Part shown: in pieces, positions 34,536 to 43,690 of the stretch
Layout: each line of letters starts with the position of its first letter
How positions within the stretch are numbered: the stretch's first letter is position 1
NCBI GenBank assembly: GCA_031555935.1
Contig: JAVBTX010000015.1
Span: 18,587 to 82,586 of the forward strand
DNA: 64,000 nt
Reading direction: 5' to 3'
Source: Roseburia_C sp031555935
Lineage (GTDB): Bacteria; Bacillota; Clostridia; Lachnospirales; Lachnospiraceae
The notes under the pieces: model-generated
Databases searched by the model: none
What the model was told of the DNA's origin: nothing
What the model saw: the letters and a program-made list of their open reading frames with translations, nothing else
Made by a program: the position numbers and the translations under genes

Positions 34536-36224
34536 TTATTCTCCGGCCTCTGCCGTATGTTGGGTTACCCGGAAGATAACAAACTCTGCCGGTCTTGATG
34601 GTGCAATTCCAATGTTGCAGATTAATCTGCCGTTCATAATATCATCATTCGTCATGGTACTTGTTCCGATGTCTACAAAATATGCCTCTTCCGCCGAGCC
34701 CCCCGCCAACATGCCGCTACGCCAGAGATTTCCCAGAAATCCTGATATTGTTAGTGATACCCGGCTCCACAGGCCTGCATCGTTTGGCTCAAAAACCACC
34801 CAATTGGTGTTGGCTTTGATGCTCTCTTCAACAAAGATAAACAGTCTGCGAACATTGACATACTTAAAGGAACTATTACTGCTGGCAGTCCGTGCGCCCC
34901 AGACCCGAATACCTTGTCCTGGAATGGAGCGAATTAAGTTAATTCCTTCTGGATTTAAAATATCCTGTTCACCATTCGTGAAGTTGATGGATAGACCGGT
35001 ACATGCCACGGTCACATTGGCTGGCGCTTTATGTACACCTCGTTCAATATCGGTCTTGGAATAGATTCCGAGGATGGCACCTGACGGCGGTACAAAACCT
35101 GGTTTATTACTCGAGCGGTCATAGGTCTGAATCCACGGGTGATACATTGCCGCATAGGTACTGTCAATCATGCCGCGGTATTCAATTAAATTTTTGGTAT
35201 CAGCCACATCTTTTGGCATATCGAGCACTGCAAAACGGTTCTTCTGATTTTCGCAATGTGCCACTAGAGCCGCCACCACCTCTGGGGTCGTGATGCCCGG
35301 TACAGCCATCATGCTGACGACGTTATTTTCCAAAAATGATTGTATTCCGGTTCTTTTTCCCGGTCCGCCATCTTCGCCGATAAAAGTCCCGGCGGTTACC
35401 TTCTCCATCCTGCCATCCATGCCACCTTCAAAAATGATGGTCCCCATTTCCTGGTCTGCTCCGAAAATTGCTTCCATCGGATTATCCACCTCGGTTAAAT
35501 CATCAAAATGTATTTTTACAAGTCCGCTTTTTTTCATCTGGTTTTCAATATAATTGGATGAGGTAATGTTAAAGTTCATGCCCGTATAATTTTCAACCGC
35601 TTCGCCGTACTGTACCTGCACCTCTGCTTCCACCAGATACAGATACGTCTGGGGTGGGCTATTGGCATCGACAACATCGGTTTCAAATTCCTTTGCAAAA
35701 ACAAGCTTCTTCTCGAAAATTGCCGCTATTTTATTATAGAAACCGCCGACTGTAATCAAATCGCCTTCCGTTAAGCCATCAACGCTTTTCGCAATATAGC
35801 CGTCCTCTTCCTTCCGAATCAGCTGAATCTTTTTCTTTTTTACCAGCCCTAAGGACAGCTTTAATTTATTGCCCCATTTGCCTTCATTGGCTGCCACTGC
35901 ACGAAGCACACCAACCTGCGATTTGGCCGCCTTTGCATCCTCTGGTATCACACGCGATACATAACAGCGGGTTCCACCATTTAAGAAAAACTGTTCCACA
36001 CTATTTGCCAGATAACGATATTCTCCATGCGTAAACTCGCTTAAGAATCCTCCATACTGTCTTGTAAAATCGTTGAATCCAGTGATTAATGATGGTGCTC
36101 CAATGGTCGCTCCCATTTCCGCCAAGCCGACAAAACCTGCCGTACTTGTTCCGACTCCCTCCAATGCTCGCGGGGAATTGTCATATTCCTCCACATATAC
36201 ACCTGGTGATAAATATTCTGCCAT
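34536..36224 (-). CDS. Contractile tail sheath protein
   Basis: This sheath subunit has 562 residues with the start at 36222-36224 (AGAAGGGAG site); the longer frame reaches into the promoter side of the preceding gene. The N-terminus MAEYLSPGVYVEEYDNSPRA is the classical donor strand of sheaths. Domains that decorate the surface follow in the middle, and the C-terminal core (GIRVWGARTASSNSSFKYVN, then GIAPSRPAEFVIFRVTQ) is the acceptor domain. There is only one sheath gene, whereas PVC/Afp loci have three, a trait shared with simpler eCIS and R-type pyocins. Confidence 0.95.
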   Translation of the reverse strand: MAEYLSPGVYVEEYDNSPRALEGVGTSTAGFVGLAEMGATIGAPSLITGFNDFTRQYGGFLSEFTHGEYRYLANSVEQFFLNGGTRCYVSRVIPEDAKAAKSQVGVLRAVAANEGKWGNKLKLSLGLVKKKKIQLIRKEEDGYIAKSVDGLTEGDLITVGGFYNKIAAIFEKKLVFAKEFETDVVDANSPPQTYLYLVEAEVQVQYGEAVENYTGMNFNITSSNYIENQMKKSGLVKIHFDDLTEVDNPMEAIFGADQEMGTIIFEGGMDGRMEKVTAGTFIGEDGGPGKRTGIQSFLENNVVSMMAVPGITTPEVVAALVAHCENQKNRFAVLDMPKDVADTKNLIEYRGMIDSTYAAMYHPWIQTYDRSSNKPGFVPPSGAILGIYSKTDIERGVHKAPANVTVACTGLSINFTNGEQDILNPEGINLIRSIPGQGIRVWGARTASSNSSFKYVNVRRLFIFVEESIKANTNWVVFEPNDAGLWSRVSLTISGFLGNLWRSGMLAGGSAEEAYFVDIGTSTMTNDDIMNGRLICNIGIAPSRPAEFVIFRVTQHTAEAGE

Positions 36225-36262
36225 TTTGTTACTCCCTTCTTTTGTGTATTTGATAAATGCTA

Positions 36263-36649
36263 CTAGGTCATTACTTTTGTCTGACCTGGATTTATGATTG
36301 TGATCGTTCCCATTCCCTGCCCGCAGGTTAAGGTCGAACCGGTGCATAAGCAGGGCTTTCCGCCGATGATAACCGCGGCATTTCCCGGCACCCAGTTTCC
36401 CACCGGCGTCATCGTACACGCTACCGGTGTTGGTGGACCGGGCTTGGCATTAGCCGCAATGTAGACTGGATTAGTTGGCGAATTGCACATTCCAAACGGT
36501 GGTATATTGATGGGAAACTGATTGTCTTGAATCGTTGCCGCCGGTTTCCCCGCTGCTAAAACAGTAAACTGGGAGGTGACGGCAAGATTGCTGGGAGCCA
36601 AGCCAAATGAACATTGCAGCTGTGCTCCGGTGACGATTTGCACCCCCAT
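36263..36649 (-). CDS. PAAR-like spike tip protein (DUF4280)
   Basis: This 128-residue protein is rich in Gly, Pro and Cys. VTGAQLQCSFGLAPSNLAV, CTMTPVGNWVPGNAAVIIGG and CLCTGSTLTCGQGMGTI fit the DUF4280 PAAR-like family, in which several Cys residues may bind a metal at the tip of the beta-helix. It would sharpen the needle of the spike protein and may carry cargo. It sits between the terminator gene and the sheath gene, not next to the spike gene. Confidence 0.85.
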   Translation of the reverse strand: MGVQIVTGAQLQCSFGLAPSNLAVTSQFTVLAAGKPAATIQDNQFPINIPPFGMCNSPTNPVYIAANAKPGPPTPVACTMTPVGNWVPGNAAVIIGGKPCLCTGSTLTCGQGMGTITIINPGQTKVMT

Positions 36650-37158
36650 TATGTTGCCTCCTCAACGGAAAAGTATTTTTCCTGAACCAACGGAACGTCG
36701 ATAACCACTTCACTGCTCAAGACAACTGGGTTTAACTGGTAATACAGCCCTAGTTGATAGGATTTGTTCAGTGCCTGCCAAAGTAAGTTCTTCTCCTCCA
36801 ACGTTACGTCTACTGGTGTCATCTGAATGTCTGGAAGCTCATTGTCATTTAATATTTGAGTGATTTTCCCAATGTATTCCTGCATCCCTTCGGCGGTAAT
36901 TTCCTTTGTTTGATTCACATATATGAGATAGTATAAGGTATAAAATTTGGGGCTTTTCTCCAGTTGACTATGCTCATTTTTTGTATATTCAGGCAATGTA
37001 ATCTCCCGGTCCTCTTTTAAGTCATACAGATAGACCCCAATCTGGTAGTCTTCCTCACTTTCCCCCGGTGATACCAGCCGGACCCTGGCGTTTAACTTTT
37101 CACTCAGCATCTGCACCACACTGTTACCGGTCTTTGCAAAAACAGAATAGTCTCCCAT
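36649..37158 (-). CDS. Tail terminator, Pvc16/DUF4255 family
   Basis: This 169-residue protein contains VVQMLSEKLNARVRLVSPGE, IGVYLYDLKEDREI, KFYTLYYLIYVNQTKEI, and the C-terminal LGLYYQLNPVVLSSEVVID. This is the DUF4255 (Pvc16 N-terminal) pattern; the family caps the distal end of tube and sheath. Its start lies one base before the stop of the upstream exported protein gene ends, and it overlaps the PAAR-like gene by one base. Confidence 0.85.
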   Translation of the reverse strand: MGDYSVFAKTGNSVVQMLSEKLNARVRLVSPGESEEDYQIGVYLYDLKEDREITLPEYTKNEHSQLEKSPKFYTLYYLIYVNQTKEITAEGMQEYIGKITQILNDNELPDIQMTPVDVTLEEKNLLWQALNKSYQLGLYYQLNPVVLSSEVVIDVPLVQEKYFSVEEAT

Positions 37159-39522
37159 CTACTCACCTCCTTGTTCGAGCAAATCGGCAAATATCGCTTC
37201 TGCCTGCTCCATGATTTCATCCGTTACCAGGACTGCCTGATTGGATAACGTCAGGTATACTGCCTGGCACCCAAAGGTCTGGTAGGCATAGTCCTCGTCA
37301 ATATATAATGTCTTTTGATACTTTGCCCCATAGTTCATTTCTTCCCCGCTGTCCGTGCCGGTTTTTACCTGCTTTTGGTTGGCATAAAATTCATGATAAG
37401 TGCCCCGCTTGGATAAGGTTACCCGCATCTGTGAACGGTAGAAGACATAACGGTATTCCATGCATTTGCCAATTGTCTTGGTCGGTAAATACTCCACTGT
37501 ACCCGAACACTGCAAATATAGATACTGATTTGTTTTTTTCAATTGCTCTGCCAATTCTGCTGCCAGCTCGCGGACTGGTTTGGAACCAAGGTGCTCGCCA
37601 TACAAATGGATTGCTACCAATGCCGCTGCCTGCATGGCATCATCTGCATCTTTTAGACTGCTGCCGATTATTTCTTCCAGTAAATTGGTAATTTCATCTG
37701 TGCTTAATTCGTCATCGAGTAAATCGGCATTTTCGGCAATGAGCGTCTCAATATTGTCACTCAGCTCCTTACAACTGCTCGCATCCGTGTTTTCATCAGC
37801 AAGATACATCTGGGTATTCAGCTTCGTATAAATTTCCTTCAATGCGGCTAGTACCTCAGATGAGCTGCCTTCGATAGATGACGCCAGATTGTCCAATCCA
37901 TTTTGGGCATCCTCATATTCTCCGTTTTGGATTGCCGAAAGTGTGTCCTCCTTGGCAGCCTCGATGGCGGGCTGACTGCTGCCACCTAATTCATCTAATT
38001 TCTTATCAATCTCAGCTAAGGTTAAATCGTATTCCTTGGCCTTCGCTAAGTCGTTCCGGTCTAATGCATCTGCTTTTAACAACAGATTTTCTGCCTTCTC
38101 CTGCTCCAGCTTGGCACGTTCCTTGTCCGTCGGTGAGCCTCCGCTCAATGCCTTTTGCAATTGATTCAGCTTATCGGAATACGACTGAATCTCTTCCGCG
38201 GCATAGGCTGCGAAATCGTCGGCGGGAATGGCTTCTTCGAATCCTGCCAGGTGCTCAGCCATTTGTTCTAGCAAATTGGCCTGTTCACTCCCATAAGCAC
38301 TGTCCACAAGTATTTGCAGCAACGATTGCAACTCCATTCTAGCTACTGCCAACTCATTTTTTTGTTCCTTTAACATTTGCTCCAAGACATTTTTGGTTGT
38401 ATCTTCTACTCCTGTCAGCTCTTTGTACTGCTCCGATACGCCTGATGTTAGCAATTCCTTAAATGCATTTTCGGCGGCGGGAACCAGGTTCTCTTTGGTG
38501 TACTGATAATCCTGCTCACTTTGCATCTTTCCCTCACTGGCATTGATCAGGCTTTTTAGATTCTCCAGTTGTTCTCCCACTTTGTCATAATCGCCTTCTT
38601 CGATACTGGCATAGAGCTCCTGTAACTGTTCATTTTTTGCTTCCCCTAATGTGCCCGCTTCCGCCCCCATAATCTTCGCATCATTTTCCAACAAGGCTTC
38701 GGCCGCATTTAGCAAGCTGTTACTTAAGGACTGAATCAATGATTCTTTTCCAGTTTTCTGCAATTTGGATAGAATATCATTCGCCCCATCACCGCTGAGC
38801 TTTTCGTATACGATTGCCCGCCGTGATGCATCGGCTGATTCCATTACCGCATCTAACGTTCCCTGTAAACCGCTGTTATTTTCTGCCGCCAACTGTTCCT
38901 TGCACTGCTGCATGTTGGCTAAGAGTTTATCCCACCGCTCAGTGTCTTCATCCGTTAGGGTCATCCCGTAAAGCTCCTGCACAATCGCCACGGCATCCTC
39001 GTCACTTTCTGACAACTCTTCACGTTCACTTAGCTCGTCATATTGGAGGGTCAGTTCTTCAAACTCGGACAGTCCGCTGACATCATAAGGGTCGGTAATA
39101 TCATAGGGATTGACCGATTGTCCTGTCCGTAAATCGTAGGTGATTTGATCGGACTTCGTATGATGGGTCAGCCACAGTTCTTTAATCAGTGAATCCGTTA
39201 CCACCTTACCGGTGGCTGTAATATCACTTAGGTTGGCTGCATCCGAAATATCAAGCCAGGTTCCATCCGCCAATTCTGATTTGTAATAGCGGTTTGACTG
39301 CCCGCTCGTGGTGGCGGAATCTCCCGCAATGGAATAGACGGATTCACTAAGAGCACTAATATGAATCAGATGGGTTCCAATAATTAGCGTTCCGGCTTCT
39401 ATTTCCGCTGGGTTAATGTGGACCGCCTCAGCTTCATTTAACAATGCATTTGCGTTAAATACCGGTACTGCGATAAGTGCTACAATCATCAACAGAGCAA
39501 ATGCTGCTTGTATTTTTTTCAC
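37159..39522 (-). CDS. Exported coiled-coil protein of the CIS locus, unknown function
   Basis: I do not recognise a family for this 787-residue protein. A GTG start with a GGGAGGG site gives a clear Sec signal peptide (KIQAAFALLMIVALIAVPVF, cleaved after an ANA site). Residues about 35-130 look like beta strands with a Ser/Thr/Asp-rich composition. Residues about 140-690 are highly charged, Glu/Ala/Leu/Lys-rich and predicted as long helices or coiled coil. The last 100 residues are again beta-rich (TIGKCMEYRYVFYRSQMRVT). It is directly next to the terminator gene, with zero spacing. An exported helical protein of this size encoded inside a CIS operon suggests a wall-side or extracellular partner of the particle. 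Confidence 0.75.
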   Translation of the reverse strand: MKKIQAAFALLMIVALIAVPVFNANALLNEAEAVHINPAEIEAGTLIIGTHLIHISALSESVYSIAGDSATTSGQSNRYYKSELADGTWLDISDAANLSDITATGKVVTDSLIKELWLTHHTKSDQITYDLRTGQSVNPYDITDPYDVSGLSEFEELTLQYDELSEREELSESDEDAVAIVQELYGMTLTDEDTERWDKLLANMQQCKEQLAAENNSGLQGTLDAVMESADASRRAIVYEKLSGDGANDILSKLQKTGKESLIQSLSNSLLNAAEALLENDAKIMGAEAGTLGEAKNEQLQELYASIEEGDYDKVGEQLENLKSLINASEGKMQSEQDYQYTKENLVPAAENAFKELLTSGVSEQYKELTGVEDTTKNVLEQMLKEQKNELAVARMELQSLLQILVDSAYGSEQANLLEQMAEHLAGFEEAIPADDFAAYAAEEIQSYSDKLNQLQKALSGGSPTDKERAKLEQEKAENLLLKADALDRNDLAKAKEYDLTLAEIDKKLDELGGSSQPAIEAAKEDTLSAIQNGEYEDAQNGLDNLASSIEGSSSEVLAALKEIYTKLNTQMYLADENTDASSCKELSDNIETLIAENADLLDDELSTDEITNLLEEIIGSSLKDADDAMQAAALVAIHLYGEHLGSKPVRELAAELAEQLKKTNQYLYLQCSGTVEYLPTKTIGKCMEYRYVFYRSQMRVTLSKRGTYHEFYANQKQVKTGTDSGEEMNYGAKYQKTLYIDEDYAYQTFGCQAVYLTLSNQAVLVTDEIMEQAEAIFADLLEQGGE

Positions 39523-39550
39523 GTAATCCCTCCCTTGTCTTTCGTATTTA

Positions 39551-41575
39551 TTATGTCTCTAGTGTGAGCAGTTCCTTTTTCTCGGTGTCAAATGTTAGTA
39601 TTTTGATTTGGTTTTTATTGGCATCATAGCAATAGAGGTAAAGCTGCTCGAGGTCATTCAGGGCAAAGGTAAAATAGGTAAAGCCTTCCTTTATCGGAAT
39701 ATATTCTTTAGAATAAAGCTTATGTTCCACGCCATTATGAACCGTATAATATGCAATTTCTTCATCAGTGGGACTCAAGCGGATGGTTGATGTTCCAACG
39801 TCACTGTCCGCCAGGGCATAGGTTCCCTCACTCTTTTTTGTCTCCTGCGCAGCCGCTTCGAGCTTGCTAATCGTCAGCGGGCCCGCGTATTCCTGTGGGT
39901 CAAACTCGCAATCATCGACTAATGTGTCGCCGTTATACAGACGGACGAAGGTCCGCCCGGTATCCTCGATGCTATAGGCCAGATGCTTGATGGCATTTTC
40001 CTTCGCTGTTCGTCCCCCAATTTGATAATTGCCACACCACAGCTCATAATCCGTTATTTCAACATCAAATTCTTCCGGTACAAAGATACCAAATTCATAG
40101 GCATAATCCTCAATCATCATCTTGATATAGTAGCTGATTCCCTCCTGCTCCTCGCTGACTAAATAACTATTTCCACCTGACGAGGCATTCAGCGCCAGAC
40201 TTTCGCCGGCCATATACTTTGTGATGGCTCCGCAGGTTAACCGGTCATAGGAAAACAATAGCTGCGAATACAAGCTCAGCGCATCCAACGCGTCTTTTTG
40301 CGTGTCCTCATACTCCTGCTGCAAATCACTTAATTCCTCAAAAGTCATCTTACCGATTTTATTTTTATATCGTGCGGCTTCCACTTGCTTTGACAAATCG
40401 GCACTGTCCTGCTTTAATTTCAAATAGGCATTTCGGCCGGTGACAAGATTTTCATACCCCTCCTCGACCTGCGCGGTAATGTCATCCTTGGTATTTTGTT
40501 CTTCTTTTAATGCATCTTGGTAGTCGAGAATACAGGTATACAATGCATAAGGGTCGTCCTGTAAGAAACGGCTTCCATCAATTGCTCCCTTTAGCCATTC
40601 GCGCGGAAGTTTGATAAAAATGATTCTGAATTTTCCATTCCAGGGAGCATCTATCATTTGAAGAAATTGGTCATACGCTTGTTTTAGGGCATAGCTGTCT
40701 ACTTCATTTCCCTGCTTGGCTGAATTTACATAAGCCGCGACCGCATTTAATTTGCCGCCATATTTCCCCTTGATAATATTGTAATTCGTATCCAGCAATA
40801 ACAATGCCAGCTTACATTCTGCTTTGGCCTGATAGTAGGTGTGGTCGTTGTTTAAGGTATATTCGATAAATGAGGACAACTGGCTTCTCGGAAGCTCAGC
40901 CTCCTGATATGGATTGTTCAATTCGTAACCGGTACTAATATCTAAATTAATTTTCTGACCCAGCTTTTTCTTTTTCGACAGCAGTTTTCTTTCGTCGGTA
41001 GCTATTTTAGATTCCAGGGTACTGATTGACTTTTGGATGCTGTCGATATCCGATTGATTGGCTTCCCCAATGAGTAATCTCGCCTCATTTCGCACCAATG
41101 TATCCTGCTTTGAGCGAAGCCGGTTTTCATTAAAACGGATACTCTCCTGTAACGTGTAAATATCAATGTACAAATTAGAAACCTCTTCCTTTACCCCTAA
41201 CAATACGTCTGTCATCTCATGCGCAATGGACGCAATTTCGGACTGTATCTGTAGCGGTTTGAAAACAAACTCCACCTCTTCGGTTTCCTTTGCCTTGTCC
41301 GGAAATTTAAGTTTTAACAACGGACTATAACGGATCGTCGACAAATTCCGTTTTTTCAAGGCGATGCTCTTTTGTGCCGACGCCAGACTCGCCTGTTTTA
41401 ATTCCAGTTTTACCTTTTTCTTTTTATAAGCGGAGGAATTGGCTTTCGCCAGGCTCTGCACCTGACTAAGCTGCAGCTTTTGCACCGTGGCAGCTTGGGC
41501 AGGCATTGGTGTCTTTTGCCAGATACTGCCCAGGATTAGTACGCAAAGTAAAATGCTAAGATATTTTTCTTTCAT
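39551..41575 (-). CDS. Exported TolC-like helical protein of the CIS locus
   Basis: This 674-residue protein has a signal peptide (LSILLCVLILGSIWQKTPMP, AQAA cleavage). The mature N-terminus (LQLSQVQSLAKANSSAYKKK, then QASLASAQKSIALKKR) has the spacing of the outer-membrane-efflux (TolC) family, followed by long coiled coils, and a second such set near residues 360-440. Residues about 490-670 form a beta-rich tail. A Gram-positive cell has no outer membrane in which to place a TolC barrel, and barrel-like strands are not evident, so only the helical part is similar. It lies next to another exported coiled-coil protein, 28 bases before it. A periplasm-like spacer or sheath in the wall is possible. 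Confidence 0.65.
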   Translation of the reverse strand: MKEKYLSILLCVLILGSIWQKTPMPAQAATVQKLQLSQVQSLAKANSSAYKKKKVKLELKQASLASAQKSIALKKRNLSTIRYSPLLKLKFPDKAKETEEVEFVFKPLQIQSEIASIAHEMTDVLLGVKEEVSNLYIDIYTLQESIRFNENRLRSKQDTLVRNEARLLIGEANQSDIDSIQKSISTLESKIATDERKLLSKKKKLGQKINLDISTGYELNNPYQEAELPRSQLSSFIEYTLNNDHTYYQAKAECKLALLLLDTNYNIIKGKYGGKLNAVAAYVNSAKQGNEVDSYALKQAYDQFLQMIDAPWNGKFRIIFIKLPREWLKGAIDGSRFLQDDPYALYTCILDYQDALKEEQNTKDDITAQVEEGYENLVTGRNAYLKLKQDSADLSKQVEAARYKNKIGKMTFEELSDLQQEYEDTQKDALDALSLYSQLLFSYDRLTCGAITKYMAGESLALNASSGGNSYLVSEEQEGISYYIKMMIEDYAYEFGIFVPEEFDVEITDYELWCGNYQIGGRTAKENAIKHLAYSIEDTGRTFVRLYNGDTLVDDCEFDPQEYAGPLTISKLEAAAQETKKSEGTYALADSDVGTSTIRLSPTDEEIAYYTVHNGVEHKLYSKEYIPIKEGFTYFTFALNDLEQLYLYCYDANKNQIKILTFDTEKKELLTLET

Positions 41576-41579
41576 TTTT

Positions 41580-42725
41580 TCAACTCCCGTCTGCTTGGAT
41601 TAGATAAAGAAAAAATGCTTCATTTTTATCCTGAAAAAAGTAGGTGTAAATAATCTCATCTTTGATAAAGGTATAGAGATAACAGTAATATTCCTCATCA
41701 TACGAATTTACCTGCTGCACATCCGTATAAATATTTTCGGTGACCAGATGAACTGCTGATAATTCACTGCGTTGCTGTCTGGCTTTTTCGATTGCCACCG
41801 CTTCGGATAATGTGATTTGAGAATTTCCTTCATAGGCACAGTTATCATAGACCTCTTTTAGCTCTGCTGCCGTACTGCACTTTTTCCCCTCAATCACAGC
41901 AGCGGAGTCAATGACATAGATTTCTTCAATCATGACGCTGTCGTCGAGAGCCCCTTGGCTTTGGCTTCCGCAGTAGATGGCAGAAATTTCCTCCATGTCC
42001 ACGGCAAATTCTTCTTTCATGGTATAGATGGTCTGTCTTCCGGTATAAATTGCTGCCATTTCTGCGGTGGATTTACCCAGCAAGTCGGTATATCTGATTT
42101 CGTCTCTGGTAAAATTCCCTTCAAAGATTTGGCTTGCCGCAGGGTCAAATAACTTGCCACTGCCCTCTTTTAGTCCTAGATGAAACTCCCCCTCATACTC
42201 CTTGCTGCCACTTTTCCGGTACAAGATGCCACTGCCTTCATAGAGACTGTCTTCAAATGCGCCGTCATAAACTAGCTGTCTGGCGGGGTTATAGAGTTTG
42301 CCGTTGCCGTTTGCTTTTCCCTGACTGACATCTCCTTCATAAGCGATATATCCCGATTTTGCTTTGATTTTTACTTTTTCCTGTTTGAACCGCAGTGGTA
42401 TCGAATGATATGCATACACCTTCACGCCACCAATTTTTCCTAGTGCTGATTCCGGTATTCGAAACATCAGGTATGCAAGGCTAAGGACCCCGGCGATGGT
42501 CAGTATCGCAAATACCAGCCGCTTGCTGACCAGCCAATGGAACACGGTGTAATAATCTTTTTTATCCCGCGGGCGGACGGACAATGTTTTGCTGAAGAAT
42601 CGCTTGATAGCTTCGGTTATCCGAGCCCGAATGTATTGGCCATTAGTCCAAAGCTTTAGCTTGGTCGTAAGACTCAATATTTTGGACGAAATGACAGTGA
42701 TTAGCATTCGTAAAAGTTCTGACAT
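41580..42725 (-). CDS. Membrane protein with MORN repeats
   Basis: This 381-residue protein has a basic cytoplasmic N-terminus, one membrane helix near residues 70-92 (LVFAILTIAGVLSLAYLMF), then extracytoplasmic MORN-type repeats (YIAYEGDVSQGKANGNGKLY, LVYDGAFEDSLYEGSGILY, KEYEGEFHLGLKEGSGKLF). The C-terminal half is a mixed alpha/beta domain of unknown family. MORN repeats usually act as scaffolds on membranes. It starts 27 bases after the TPR-type membrane protein gene and four bases before the TolC-like gene, so it belongs to the envelope block of the CIS operon. Confidence 0.75.
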   Translation of the reverse strand: MSELLRMLITVISSKILSLTTKLKLWTNGQYIRARITEAIKRFFSKTLSVRPRDKKDYYTVFHWLVSKRLVFAILTIAGVLSLAYLMFRIPESALGKIGGVKVYAYHSIPLRFKQEKVKIKAKSGYIAYEGDVSQGKANGNGKLYNPARQLVYDGAFEDSLYEGSGILYRKSGSKEYEGEFHLGLKEGSGKLFDPAASQIFEGNFTRDEIRYTDLLGKSTAEMAAIYTGRQTIYTMKEEFAVDMEEISAIYCGSQSQGALDDSVMIEEIYVIDSAAVIEGKKCSTAAELKEVYDNCAYEGNSQITLSEAVAIEKARQQRSELSAVHLVTENIYTDVQQVNSYDEEYYCYLYTFIKDEIIYTYFFQDKNEAFFLYLIQADGS

Positions 42726-42752
42726 ATTCTTTCTCCCTTTCTACCAAACCAG

Positions 42753-43667
42753 CTATTGATGAAATAGACCATAATGAAATTCCGTATCATCTATTTTTCC
42801 ATCCATTATTTTTTCACTGGAAAATATATACCATTTTGCAATTAGGTCGCTCGGGCATTCCCGAATTACTTTTGCAAAATAACTTCTGGCCAGGTAAAAG
42901 TCATTTTTGTAATATAGCTGCAAGCCATTTTGAAAGCTTTTGTCTGCCTTTATTTTTTGCGTTCGTTCCGGCTCTTGACAGGTATCTAATATTTCATATA
43001 GTTCCTGCGGCTCGCCAGATAGCTCCAGATAACCAATGTATCTGCTTTTGATATTTGACGACAACTGGTCATGCACCTTTTTTGTAATTGCTAGTTTTAC
43101 CGCTGCATCCCTTAACTGCAACAAATATTTTCCGAATGCATCGGATTCCTTTGATATGAAATAGGAATAGGCACGTTCACTGTTTCCGGCAATTCCATAG
43201 TGGCAGGAGGCATGATGGAATAGAATTGTAAATGCGTTATCGTCCTTAGGAAAACCGCTGAGTGTATCAATGGCAAACTGTAAGGCCTGCTCGCCTTGAT
43301 TTAAAAACAGTATTTTCCATGCTGTCAGATTCAAATTATCCGGCAGCAGTATACCCTGTTGTTCCTTTTGACATTTACATATCTGTTGAATTTTTTTATG
43401 CTCCAGCTGCTCCATCGTTACGAGTCCGATGATTCCTTCCAAGCTTCCGTCGCTTTCATTTTCTGGCAGCAGCTCATGTAGTTCCCATGATGCCAAACGT
43501 TTATATGTTTTCATTACTTGCTGATTCTCATATCGTAATTTTTCTTTTTCTTTGACTAGGCTCTGAAGTCGCTTTTTTATCCTTCGCAGCTTTTGCCTTT
43601 TGATAATCATGCGAATTTCCTGTAACACTAGCAGGAGCAATGCCGCCGGTACTATGTATTTTTCCAT
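42753..43667 (-). CDS. Membrane-anchored helical/TPR-like protein of the CIS locus
   Basis: With the start at the ATG at 43665-43667 (the longer frame overlaps the preceding gene), the product has 304 residues. An N-terminal membrane helix (MEKYIVPAALLLLVLQEIRM) is followed by a basic helix and a cytoplasmic helical domain. The end (LQLYYKNDFYLARSYFAKVI, then ECPSDLIAKWYIF) resembles the TPR-like tail found after some class III adenylate cyclase domains in Clostridia, and the preceding portion is a possible degenerate version. No cyclase metal-binding motif is present. The role is unknown; it may anchor the CIS baseplate to the membrane. Confidence 0.55.
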   Translation of the reverse strand: MEKYIVPAALLLLVLQEIRMIIKRQKLRRIKKRLQSLVKEKEKLRYENQQVMKTYKRLASWELHELLPENESDGSLEGIIGLVTMEQLEHKKIQQICKCQKEQQGILLPDNLNLTAWKILFLNQGEQALQFAIDTLSGFPKDDNAFTILFHHASCHYGIAGNSERAYSYFISKESDAFGKYLLQLRDAAVKLAITKKVHDQLSSNIKSRYIGYLELSGEPQELYEILDTCQEPERTQKIKADKSFQNGLQLYYKNDFYLARSYFAKVIRECPSDLIAKWYIFSSEKIMDGKIDDTEFHYGLFHQ

Positions 43668-43690
43668 CTTTAATAGCCTTGCCTTTCCCC

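Noticed and set aside
34536..36419. Sheath gene starting at 36419
   Set aside because: The extra 65 residues are basic low-complexity sequence read across the preceding gene's end; the ATG at 36222-36224 has the ribosome binding site and the conserved sheath N-terminus.
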